Source: Pristionchus mayeri (Eukaryota > Nematoda > Chromadorea > Rhabditida > Neodiplogasteridae). Taken from it: a stretch of 64,000 nucleotides of DNA. The stretch is from assembly GCA_036245805.1 (NCBI GenBank), contig BTRK01000003.1, forward strand, positions 8,866,001-8,930,000, given 5' to 3'. The stretch's first letter is position 1, and each line of letters starts with the position of its first letter. The position numbers and the translations under genes are program-made. Shown one piece after another: positions 45,901 through 60,100 of this stretch. A model generated the notes under the pieces. That model saw only the letters and a program-made list of their open reading frames with translations. It was not told where the DNA came from and did not search any database.

Positions 45901-48900
45901 TCAGAATGATCAGAATGTAAAGGGGCGAATATGGACATCGTCAGAATTTTCAGAATGTATAGGGACGAATATGGACGTCGTCAGAATTTTCAGAATATAT
46001 AGGGACGAATATGGACATCGTCAGAATTTTCAGAATGTATAGGGACGAATATGGACATTGTCAGAATGATCAGAATGTAAAGGGGCGAATATGGACATCG
46101 TCAGAATTTTCAGAATGTATAGGGACGAATATGGACATCGTCAGAATTTTCAGAATGTATAGGGACGAATATGGACATCGTCAGATTTTTCAGAATGTAT
46201 AGGGACGAATATGGACGTCGTCAGAATTTTCAGAATATATAGGGACGAATATGGACATCGTCAGAATTTTCAGAATGTATAGGGACGAATATGGACATTG
46301 TCAGAATGATCAGAATGTAAAGGGGCGAATATGGACATCGTCAGAATTTTCAGAATGTATAGGGACGAATATGGACATCGTCAGAATTTTCAGAATGTAT
46401 AGGGACGAATATGGACATCGTCAGATTTTTCAGAATGTATAGGGACTAATATGGACATCGTCATAATTTTCAGAAGGTATAGGGACGAATATGGACGTCG
46501 TCAGAATTTTCAGAATATATAGGGACGAATATGGGCGTCGTCAGAATGTTCAGAATGTATAGGGACGAATATGGACATCGTCATCATTTTCAGAAGGCAT
46601 AGGGACGAATATGGACATCGTCAGAATGATCAGAATGTAAAGGGGCGAATATGGACGTCGTCAGAATTTTCAGAATATATAGGGACGAATATGGACATCG
46701 TCATAATTTTCAGAAGGTATAGGGACGAATATGGACATCGTCAGAATTTTCAGAATGTATAGGGACGAATATGGACATCGTCAGAATTTTCAGAATGTAA
46801 AGGGGCGAATATGGACGTCGTCAGAATTTTCAGAATATATAGGGACGAATATGGACATCGTCAGATTTTTCAGAATGTATAGGGACGAATATGGACGTCG
46901 TCAGAATTTTCAGAATGTATAGGGACGAATATGGACATCGTCAGAATTTTCAGAATGTATAGGGACGAATATGGACATCGTCAAAATTTTCAGAATGTAT
47001 AAGGTCGAATATGGACATCGTCAGAATGATCAGAATGTAAAGGGGCGAATATGGACATCGTCAGAATTTTCAGAATGTATAGGGACGAATATGGACGTCG
47101 TCAGAATTTTCAGAATATATAGGGACGAATATGGACATCGTCAGAATTTTCAGAATGTATAGGGACGAATATGGACATTGTCAGAATGATCAGAATGTAA
47201 AGGGGCGAATATGGACATCGTCAGAATTTTCAGAATGTATAGGGACGAATATGGACATCGTCAGAATTTTCAGAATGTATAGGGACGAATATGGACATCG
47301 TCAGATTTTTCAGAATGTATAGGGACGAATATGGACGTCGTCAGAATTTTCAGAATATATAGGGACGAATATGGACATCGTCAGATTTTTCAGAATGTAT
47401 AGGGACGAATATGGACATCGTCATAATTTTCAGAAGGTATAGGGACGAATATGGACATCGTCAGAATGATCAGAATGTAAAGGGGCGAATATGGACGTCG
47501 TCAGAATTTTCAGAATATATAGGGACGAATATGGACATCGTCATAATTTTCAGAAGGTATAGGGACGAATATGGACATCGTCAGAATTTTCAGAATGTAA
47601 AGGGGCGAATATGGACATCGTCAGAATTTTCAGAATGTATAGGGACGAATATGGACATCGTCAGAATTTTCAGAATGTAAAGGGACGAATATGGACGTCG
47701 TCAGAATTTTCAGAATATATAGGGACGAATATGGGCGTCGTCAGAATGTTCAGAATGTATAGGGACGAATATGGACATCGTCATCATTTTCAGAAGGCAT
47801 AGGGACGAATATGGACATCGTCAGAATGATCAGAATGTAAAGGGGCGAATATGGACATCGTCATAATTTTCAGAAGGTATAGGGACGAATATGGACATCG
47901 TCAGAATTTTCAGAATGTATAGGGACGAATATGGACATCGTCAGAATTTTCAGAATGTAAAGGGGCGAATATGGACGTCGTCAGAATTTTCAGAATATAT
48001 AGGGACGAATATGGACATCGTCAGATTTTTCAGAATGTATAGGGACGAATATGGACGTCGTCAGAATTTTCAGAATGTATAGGGACGAATATGGACATCG
48101 TCAGAATTTTCAGAATGTATAAGGTCGAATATGGACATCGTCAGATTTTTCAGAATGTATAGGGACGAATATGGACGTCGTCAGAATTTTCAGAATATAT
48201 AGGGACGAATATGGACATCGTCAGATTTTTCAGAATGTATAGGGACGAATATGGACATCGTCATAATTTTCAGAAGGTATAGGGACGAATATGGACGTCG
48301 TCAGAATTTTCAGAATATATAGGGACGAATATGGGCGTCGTCAGAATGTTCAGAAGGTATAGGGACGAATATGGACATCGTCAGAATGTTCAGAATGTAT
48401 AGGGACGAATATGGACATCGTCATAATTTTCAGAAGGTATAGGGACGAATATGGACATCGTCAGATTTTTCAGAATGTATAGGGACGAATATGGACGTCG
48501 TCAGAATTTTCAGAATGTATAGGGACGAATATGGACATCGTCAGAATTTTCAGAATGTATAAGGTCGAATATGGACATCGTCAGATTTTTCAGAATGTAT
48601 AGGGACGAATATGGACGTCGTCAGAATTTTCAGAATATATAGGGACGAATATGGACGTCGTCAGAATTTTCAGAATATATAGGGACGAATATGGACATCG
48701 TCATAATTTCAGAAGGCATAGGGACGAATATGGACATCGTCAGAATGTTCAGAATGTATAGGGACGAATATGGACGTCGTCAGAATTTTCAGAATGTATA
48801 GGGACGAATATGGGCGTCGTCAGAATGTTCAGAATGTATAGGGACGAATATGGACATCGTCATAATTTTCAGAAGGTATAGGGACGAATATGGACATCGT

Positions 48901-51100
48901 CAGAATTTTCAGAATGTATAGGGACGAATATGGACATCGTCATAATTTTCAGAAGGCATAAGGACGAATATGGACATCGTCAGAATTTTCAGAAAGTATA
49001 GGGACGAATATGGACATTGTCAGAATGATCAGAATGTAAAGGGGCGAATATGGACATCGTCAGAATTTTCAGAATGTATAGGGACGAATATGGACATCGT
49101 CAGAATTTTCAGAATGTATAGGGACGAATATGGACGTCGTCAGAATTTTCAGAATGTATAGGGACGAATATGGACATCGTCAGAATTTTCAGAATGTATA
49201 GGGACGAATATGGACATCGTCAAAATTTTCAGAATGTATAGGGACGAATATGGACATCGTCAAAATTTTCAGAATGTATAAGGTCGAATATGGACATCGT
49301 CAGAATGATCAGAATGTAAAGGGGCGAATATGGACATCGTCAGAATTTTCAGAATGTATAGGGACGAATATGGACGTCGTCAGAATTTTCAGAATATATA
49401 GGGACGAATATGGACATCGTCAGAATTTTCAGAATGTATAGGGACGAATATGGACATTGTCAGAATGATCAGAATGTAAAGGGGCGAATATGGACATCGT
49501 CAGAATTTTCAGAATGTATAGGGACGAATATGGACATCGTCAGAATTTTCAGAATGTATAGGGACGAATATGGACATCGTCAGATTTTTCAGAATGTATA
49601 GGGACGAATATGGACGTCGTCAGAATTTTCAGAATATATAGGGACGAATATGGACATCGTCAGAATTTTCAGAATGTATAGGGACGAATATGGACATTGT
49701 CAGAATGATCAGAATGTAAAGGGGCGAATATGGACATCGTCAGAATTTTCAGAATGTATAGGGACGAATATGGACATCGTCAGAATTTTCAGAATGTATA
49801 GGGACGAATATGGACATCGTCAGATTTTTCAGAATGTATAGGGACTAATATGGACATCGTCATAATTTTCAGAAGGTATAGGGACGAATATGGACGTCGT
49901 CAGAATTTTCAGAATATATAGGGACGAATATGGGCGTCGTCAGAATGTTCAGAATGTATAGGGACGAATATGGACATCGTCATCATTTTCAGAAGGCATA
50001 GGGACGAATATGGACATCGTCAGAATGATCAGAATGTAAAGGGGCGAATATGGACGTCGTCAGAATTTTCAGAATATATAGGGACGAATATGGACATCGT
50101 CATAATTTTCAGAAGGTATAGGGACGAATATGGACATCGTCAGAATTTTCAGAATGTATAGGGACGAATATGGACATCGTCAGAATTTTCAGAATGTAAA
50201 GGGGCGAATATGGACGTCGTCAGAATTTTCAGAATATATAGGGACGAATATGGACATCGTCAGATTTTTCAGAATGTATAGGGACGAATATGGACGTCGT
50301 CAGAATTTTCAGAATGTATAGGGACGAATATGGACATCGTCAGAATTTTCAGAATGTATAGGGACGAATATGGACATCGTCAAAATTTTCAGAATGTATA
50401 AGGTCGAATATGGACATCGTCAGAATGATCAGAATGTAAAGGGGCGAATATGGACATCGTCAGAATTTTCAGAATGTATAGGGACGAATATGGACGTCGT
50501 CAGAATTTTCAGAATATATAGGGACGAATATGGACATCGTCAGAATTTTCAGAATGTATAGGGACGAATATGGACATTGTCAGAATGATCAGAATGTAAA
50601 GGGGCGAATATGGACATCGTCAGAATTTTCAGAATGTATAGGGACGAATATGGACATCGTCAGAATTTTCAGAATGTATAGGGACGAATATGGACATCGT
50701 CAGATTTTTCAGAATGTATAGGGACGAATATGGACGTCGTCAGAATTTTCAGAATATATAGGGACGAATATGGACATCGTCAGAATTTTCAGAATGTATA
50801 AGGTCGAATATGGACATCGTCAGATTTTTCAGAATGTATAGGGACGAATATGGACGTCGTCAGAATTTTCAGAATATATAGGGACGAATATGGACATCGT
50901 CAGATTTTTCAGAATGTATAGGGACGAATATGGACATCGTCATAATTTTCAGAAGGTATAGGGACGAATATGGACGTCGTCAGAATTTTCAGAATATATA
51001 GGGACGAATATGGGCGTCGTCAGAATGTTCAGAAGGTATAGGGACGAATATGGACATCGTCAGAATGTTCAGAATGTATAGGGACGAATATGGACATCGT
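42947..51100 (+). repeat. Three large higher-order repeats in the right array
   Basis: Each begins with a 39 bp CATAATTTCAGAAGGCA unit, at about 42947, 45306 and 48705. Offsets are 2359 bp (59 units less one base) and 3399 bp (85 units less one base). The order of variants inside is the same for about 2 kb. An inner period of 1120 bp (28 units) repeats within each copy (43492/44612, 45851/46971, 49250/50370). Confidence 0.88.
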
Positions 51101-54100
51101 CATAATTTCAGAAGGCATAGGGACGAATATGGACATCGTCATAATTTCAGAAGGCATAGGGACGAATATGGACATCGTCAGAATGTTCAGAATGTATAGG
51201 GACGAATATGAACATCGTCATAATTTCAGAAGGCATAGGGACGAATATGGGCGTCGTCAGAATGTTCAGAATGTATAGGGACGAATATGGACATCGTCAG
51301 AATTTTCAGAATGTAAAGGGGCGAATATGGACATCGTCAGATTTTTCAGAATGTATAGGGACGAATATGGACATCGTCATAATTTTCAGAAGGTATAGGG
51401 ACGAATATGGACGTCGTCAGAATTTTCAGAATATATAGGGACGAATATGGGCGTCGTCAGAATGTTCAGAAGGTATAGGGACGAATATGGACATCGTCAG
51501 AATTTTCAGAATGTAAAGGGGCGAATATGGACATCGTCAGAATTTTCAGAATGTATAGGGACGAATATGGACATCGTCAGAATTTTCAGAATGTATAGGG
51601 ACGAATATGGACGTCGTCAGAATTTTCAGAATGTATAGGGACGAATATGGGCGTCGTCAGAATGTTCAGAATGTATAGGGACGAATATGGACATCGTCAT
51701 AATTTTCAAGAACGTATAGGGACGAATATGGACATCGTCAGAATTTTCAGAATGTATAGGGACGAATATGGACATCGTCATAATTTTCAGAAGGCATAAG
51801 GACGAATATGGACATCGTCAGAATTTTCAGAAGGTATAGGGACGAATATGGACATTGTCAGAATGATCAGAATGTAAAGGGGCGAATATGGACATCGTCA
51901 GAATTTTCAGAATGTATAGGGACGAATATGGACATCGTCAGAATTTTCAGAATGTATAGGGACGAATATGGACATCGTCAGAATTTTCAGAATGTAAAGG
52001 GGCGAATATGGACATCGTCAGAATTTTCAGAATGTATAGGGACGAATATGGACATCGTCAGAATTTTCAGAATGTATAGGGACGAATATGGACATCGTCA
52101 GAATTTTCAGAATGTATAGGGACGAATATGGATATCGTCATAATTTCAGAAGGCATTGGGACGAATATGGACATCGTCAGAATGTTCAGAATGTATAGGG
52201 ACGAATATGGACGTCGTCAGAATTTTCAGAATGTATAGGGACGAATATGGGCGTCGTCAGAATGTTCAGAATGTATAGGGACGAATATGGACATCGTCAT
52301 AATTTTCAGAAGGTATAGGGACGAATATGGACGTCAGAATTTTCAGAATGTATAGGGACGAATATGGACATCGTCATAATTTTCAGAAGGCATAAGGACG
52401 AACATGGACATCGTCAGAATGTTCAGAATGTAAAGGGACGAATATGGACGTCGTCAGAATTTTCAGAATGTATAGGGACGAATATGGACATCGTCAGAAT
52501 TTTCAGAATGTATAGGGACGAATATGGACATCGTCAGAATTTTCAGAATGTAAAGGGGCGAATATGGACATCGTCAGAATTTTCAGAATGTATAGGGACG
52601 AATATGGACATCGTCAGAATTTTCAGAATGTATAGGGACGAATATGGACATCGTCATAATTTTCAGAAGGCATAAGGACGAATATGGACATCGTCAGAAT
52701 TTTCAGAAGGTATAGGGACGAATATGGACATTGTCAGAATGATCAGAATGTAAAGGGGCGAATATGGACATCGTCAGAATTTTCAGAATGTATAGGGACG
52801 AATATGGACATCGTCAGAATTTTCAGAATGTATAGGGACGAATATGGACATCGTCAGAATTTTCAGAATGTAAAGGGGCGAATATGGACATCGTCAGAAT
52901 TTTCAGAATGTATAGGGACGAATATGGACATCGTCAGAATTTTCAGAATGTAAAGGGGCGAATATGGACATCGTCAGAATTTTCAGAATGTATAGGGACG
53001 AATATGGACATCGTCAGAATTTTCAGAATGTATAGGGACGAATATGGACATCGTCAGAATTTTCAGAATGTATAGGGACGAATATGGACATCGTCAGAAT
53101 TTTCAGAATGTATAGGGACGAATATGGACGTCGTCAGAATTTTCAGAATGTATAGGGACGAATATGGACATCGTCAGAATTTTCAGAATGTAAAGGGGCG
53201 AATATGGACATCGTCAGAATTTTCAGAATGTATAGGGACGAATATGGACATCGTCAGAATTTTCAGAATGTATAGGGACGAATATGGACATCGTCATAAT
53301 TTCAGAAGGCATAGGGACGAATATGGACATCGTCAGAATGTTCAGAATGTATAGGGACGAATATGGACGTCGTCAGAATTTTCAGAATGTATAGGGACGA
53401 ATATGGACATCGTCATAATTTTCAGAAGGCATAAGGACGAATATGGACATCGTCAGAATTTTCAGAAGGTATAGGGACGAATATGGACATTGTCAGAATG
53501 ATCAGAATGTAAAGGGGCGAATATGGACATCGTCAGAATTTTCAGAATGTATAGGGACGAATATGGACATCGTCAGAATTTTCAGAATGTATAGGGACGA
53601 ATATGGACATCGTCAGAATTTTCAGAATGTATAGGGACGAATATGGACATCGTCATAATTTTCAGAAGGCATAAGGACGAATATGGACATCGTCAGAATT
53701 TTCAGAAGGTATAGGGACGAATATGGACATTGTCAGAATGATCAGAATGTAAAGGGGCGAATATGGACATCGTCAGAATTTTCAGAATGTATAGGGACGA
53801 ATATGGACATCGTCAGAATTATCAGAATGTATAGGGACGAATATGGACATCGTCAGAATTTTCAGAATGTAAAGGGGCGAATATGGACATCGTCAGAATT
53901 TTCAGAATGTATAGGGACGAATATGGACATCGTCAGAATTTTCAGAATGTATAGGGACGAATATGGACATCGTCATAATTTCAGAAGGCATAGGGACGAA
54001 TATGGACATCGTCAGAATGTTCAGAATGTATAGGGACGAATATGGACGTCGTCAGAATTTTCAGAATGTATAGGGACGAATATGGGCGTCGTCAGAATGT

Positions 54101-57100
54101 TCAGAATGTATAGGGACGAATATGGACATCGTCAGAATTTTCAGAATGTATAGGGACGAATATGGACATCGTCATAATTTTCAGAAGGCATAAGGACGAA
54201 TATGGACATCGTCATAATTTTCAGAAGGCATAAGGACGAATATGGACATCGTCAGAATTTTCAGAAGGTATAGGGACGAATATGGACATTGTCAGAATGA
54301 TCAGAATGTAAAGGGGCGAATATGGACATCGTCAGAATTTTCAGAATGTATAGGGACGAATATGGACATCGTCAGAATTTTCAGAATGTAAAGGGACGAA
54401 TATGGACATCGTCAGAATTTTCAGAATGTAAAGGGGCGAATATGGACATCGTCAGAATTTTCAGAATGTATAGGGACGAATATGGACATCGTCAGAATTT
54501 TCAGAATGTATAGGGACGAATATGGACATCGTCATAATTTCAGAAGGCATAGGGACGAATATGGACATCGTCAGAATGTTCAGAATGTATAGGGACGAAT
54601 ATGGACGTCGTCAGAATTTTCAGAATGTATAGGGACGAATATGGACATCGTCATAATTTTCAGAAGGCATAAGGACGAATATGGACATCGTCAGAATTTT
54701 CAGAAGGTATAGGGACGAATATGGACATTGTCAGAATGATCAGAATGTAAAGGGGCGAATATGGACATCGTCAGAATTTTCAGAATGTATAGGGACGAAT
54801 ATGGACATCGTCAGAATTTTCAGAATGTATAGGGACGAATATGGACATCGTCAGAATTTTCAGAATGTATAGGGACGAATATGGACATCGTCATAATTTT
54901 CAGAAGGCATAAGGACGAATATGGACATCGTCAGAATTTTCAGAAGGTATAGGGACGAATATGGGCATTGTCAGAATGATCAGAATGTAAAGGGGCGAAT
55001 ATGGACATCGTCAGAATTTTCAGAATGTATAGGGACGAATATGGACATCGTCAGAATTTTCAGAATGTATAGGGACGAATATGGACATCGTCAGAATTTT
55101 CAGAATGTAAAGGGGCGAATATGGACATCGTCAGAATTTTCAGAATGTATAGGGACGAATATGGACATCGTCAGAATTTTCAGAATGTAAAGGGGCGAAT
55201 ATGGACATCGTCATAATTTCAGAAGGCATAGGGACGAATATGGACATCGTCAGAATGTTCAGAATGTATAGGGACGAATATAGACGTCGTCAGAATTTTC
55301 AGAATGTATAGGGACGAATATGGGCGTCGTCAGAATGTTCAGAATGTATAGGGACGAATATGGACATTGTCAGAATGATCAGAATGTAAAGGGGCGAATA
55401 TGGACATCGTCATAATTTTCAGAAGGCATAAGGACGAATATGGACATCGTCAGAATTTTCAGAAGGTATAGGGACGAATATGGACATTGTCAGAATGATC
55501 AGAATGTAAAGGGGCGAATATGGACATCGTCAGAATTTTCAGAATGTATAGGGACGAATATGGACATCGTCAGAATTTTCAGAATGTATAGGGACGAATA
55601 TGGACATCGTCAGAATTTTCAGAATGTAAAGGGGCGAATATGGACATCGTCAGAATTTTCAGAATGTATAGGGACGAATATGGACATCGTCAGAATTTTC
55701 AGAATGTATAGGGACGAATATGGACATCGTCATAATTTCAGAAGGCATAGGGACGAATATGGACATCGTCAGAATGTTCAGAATGTATAGGGACGAATAT
55801 GGACGTCGTCAGAATTTTCAGAATGTATAGGGACGAATATGGGCGTCGTCAGAATGTTCAGAATGTATAGGGACGAATATGGACATCGTCATAATTTTCA
55901 GAAGGTATAGGGACGAATATGGACGTCAGAATTTTCAGAATGTATAGGGACGAATATGGACATCGTCATAATTTTCAGAAGGCATAAGGACGAATATGGA
56001 CATCGTCAGAATGTTCAGAATGTAAAGGGACGAATATGGACGTCGTCAGAATTTTCAGAATGTATAGGGACGAATATGGACATCGTCAGAATTTTCAGAA
56101 TGTATAGGGACGAATATGGACATCGTCAGAATTTTCAGAATGTAAAGGGGCGAATATGGACATCGTCAGAATTTTCAGAATGTATAGGGACGAATATGGA
56201 CATCGTCAGAATTTTCAGAATGTATAGGGACGAATATGGACATCGTCATAATTTCAGAAGGCATAGGGACGAATATGGACATCGTCAGAATGTTCAGAAT
56301 GTATAGGGACGAATATGGACGTCGTCAGAATTTTCAGAATGTATAGGGACGAATATGGGCGTCGTCAGAATGTTCAGAATGTATAGGGACGAATATGGAC
56401 ATCGTCATAATTTTCAGAAGGTATAGGGACGAATATGGACGTCAGAATTTTCAGAATGTATAGGGACGAATATGGACATCGTCATAATTTTCAGAAGGCA
56501 TAAGGACGAATATGGACATCGTCAGAATGTTCAGAATGTAAAGGGACGAATATGGACGTCGTCAGAATTTTCAGAATATATAGGGACGAATATGGACATC
56601 GTCAGATTTTTCAGAATGTATAGGGACGAATATGGACATCGTCATAATTTTCAGAAGGTATAGGGACGAATATGGACAGCGTCAAAATTTTCAGAATGTA
56701 TAAGGTCGAATATGGACGTCGTCAGAATTTTCAGAATGTATAGGGACGAATATGGACATCGTCATAATTTTCAGAAGGTATAGGGACGAATATGGACATC
56801 GTCAGAATGATCAGAATGTAAAGGGGCGAATATGGACGTCGTCAGAATTTTCAGAATATATAGGGACGAATATGGACATCGTCATAATTTTCAGAAGGTA
56901 TAGGGACGAATATGGACATCGTCAGAATTTTCAGAATGTATAGGGACGAATATGGACATCGTCAGAATTTTCAGAATGTAAAGGGGCGAATATGGACGTC
57001 GTCAGAATTTTCAGAATATATAGGGACGAATATGGACATCGTCATAATTTTCAGAAGGCATAGGGACGAATATGGACGTCAGAATTTTCAGAATGTATAG

Positions 57101-60100
57101 GGACGAATATGGACATCGTCATAATTTTCAGAAGGCATAAGGACGAATATGGACATCGTCAGAATGTTCAGAATGTAAAGGGACGAATATGGACGTCGTC
57201 AGAATTTTCAGAATGTATAGGGACGAATATGGACATCGTCAGAATTTTCAGAATGTATAGGGACGAATATGGACATCGTCAGAATTTTCAGAATGTAAAG
57301 GGGCGAATATGGACATCGTCAGAATTTTCAGAATGTATAGGGACGAATATGGACATCGTCAGAATTTTCAGAATGTATAGGGACGAATATGGACATCGTC
57401 ATAATTTCAGAAGGCATAGGGACGAATATGGACATCGTCAGAATGTTCAGAATGTATAGGGACGAATATGGACGTCGTCAGAATTTTCAGAATGTATAGG
57501 GACGAATATGGGCGTCGTCAGAATGTTCAGAATGTATAGGGACGAATATGGACATCGTCATAATTTTCAGAAGGTATAGGGACGAATATGGACGTCAGAA
57601 TTTTCAGAATGTATAGGGACGAATATGGACATCGTCATAATTTTCAGAAGGCATAAGGACGAATATGGACATCGTCAGAATGTTCAGAATGTAAAGGGAC
57701 GAATATGGACGTCGTCAGAATTTTCAGAATATATAGGGACGAATATGGACATCGTCAGATTTTTCAGAATGTATAGGGACGAATATGGACATCGTCATAA
57801 TTTTCAGAAGGTATAGGGACGAATATGGACAGCGTCAAAATTTTCAGAATGTATAAGGTCGAATATGGACGTCGTCAGAATTTTCAGAATGTATAGGGAC
57901 GAATATGGACATCGTCATAATTTTCAGAAGGTATAGGGACGAATATGGACATCGTCAGAATGATCAGAATGTAAAGGGGCGAATATGGACGTCGTCAGAA
58001 TTTTCAGAATATATAGGGACGAATATGGACATCGTCATAATTTTCAGAAGGTATAGGGACGAATATGGACATCGTCAGAATTTTCAGAATGTATAGGGAC
58101 GAATATGGACATCGTCAGAATTTTCAGAATGTAAAGGGGCGAATATGGACGTCGTCAGAATTTTCAGAATATATAGGGACGAATATGGACATCGTCATAA
58201 TTTTCAGAAGGCATAGGGACGAATATGGACATCGTCAGAATGATCAGAATGTAAAGGGACGAATATGGACGTCGTCAGAATTTTCAGAATATATAGGGAC
58301 GAATATGGACATTGTCAGAATGATCAGAATGTAAAGGGGCGAATATGGACATCGTCAGAATTTTCAGAATGTATAGGGACGAATATGGACATCGTCAGAA
58401 TTTACAGAATGTATAGGGACGAATATGGACATCGTCAGAATTTTCAGAATGTATAGGGACGAATATGGACATCGTCATAATTTCAGAAGGCATAGGGACG
58501 AATATGGACATCGTCAGAATGTTCAGAATGTATAGGGACGAATATGGACGTCGTCAGAATTTTCAGAATGTATAGGGACGAATATGGGCGTCGTCAGAAT
58601 GTTCAGAATGTATAGGGACGAATATGGACATCGTCATAATTTTCAGAAGGCATAAGGACGAACATGGACATCGTCAGAATGTTCAGAATGTAAAGGGACG
58701 AATATGGACGTCGTCAGAATTTTCAGAATGTATAGGGACGAATATGGACATCGTCAGAATTTTCAGAATGTATAGGGACGAATATGGACATCGTCAGAAT
58801 TTTCAGAATGTAAAGGGGCGAATATGGACATCGTCAGAATTTTCAGAATGTATAGGGACGAATATGGACATCGTCAGAATTTTCAGAATGTATAGGGACG
58901 AATATGGACATCGTCATAATTTCAGAAGGCATAGGGACGAATATGGACATCGTCAGAATGTTCAGAATGTATAGGGACGAATATGGACGTCGTCAGAATT
59001 TTCAGAATGTATAGGGACGAATATGGGCGTCGTCAGAATGTTCAGAATGTATAGGGACGAATATGGACATCGTCATAATTTTCAGAAGGTATAGGGACGA
59101 ATATGGACGTCAGAATTTTCAGAATGTATAGGGACGAATATGGACATCGTCATAATTTTCAGAAGGTATAGGGACGAATATGGACAGCGTCAAAATTTTC
59201 AGAATGTATAAGGTCGAATATGGACGTCGTCAGAATTTTCAGAATGTATAGGGACGAATATGGACATCGTCATAATTTTCAGAAGGCATAGGGACGAATA
59301 TGGACATCGTCAGAATGATCAGAATGTAAAGGGGCGAATATGGACGTCGTCAGAATTTTCAGAATGTATAGGGACGAATATGGGCGTCGTCAGAATGTTC
59401 AGAATGTATAGGGACGAATATGGACATCGTCATAATTTTCAGAAGGCATAAGGACGAACATGGACATCGTCAGAATGTTCAGAATGTAAAGGGACGAATA
59501 TGGACGTCGTCAGAATTTTCAGAATGTATAGGGACGAATATGGACATCGTCAGAATTTTCAGAATGTATAGGGACGAATATGGACATCGTCAGAATTTTC
59601 AGAATGTAAAGGGGCGAATATGGACATCGTCAGAATTTTCAGAATGTATAGGGACGAATATGGACATCGTCAGAATTTTCAGAATGTATAGGGACGAATA
59701 TGGACATCGTCATAATTTCAGAAGGCATAGGGACGAATATGGACATCGTCAGAATGTTCAGAATGTATAGGGACGAATATGGACGTCGTCAGAATTTTCA
59801 GAATGTATAGGGACGAATATGGGCGTCGTCAGAATGTTCAGAATGTATAGGGACGAATATGGACATCGTCATAATTTTCAGAAGGTATAGGGACGAATAT
59901 GGACGTCAGAATTTTCAGAATGTATAGGGACGAATATGGACATCGTCATAATTTTCAGAAGGTATAGGGACGAATATGGACAGCGTCAAAATTTTCAGAA
60001 TGTATAAGGTCGAATATGGACGTCGTCAGAATTTTCAGAATGTATAGGGACGAATATGGACATCGTCATAATTTTCAGAAGGCATAGGGACGAATATGGA

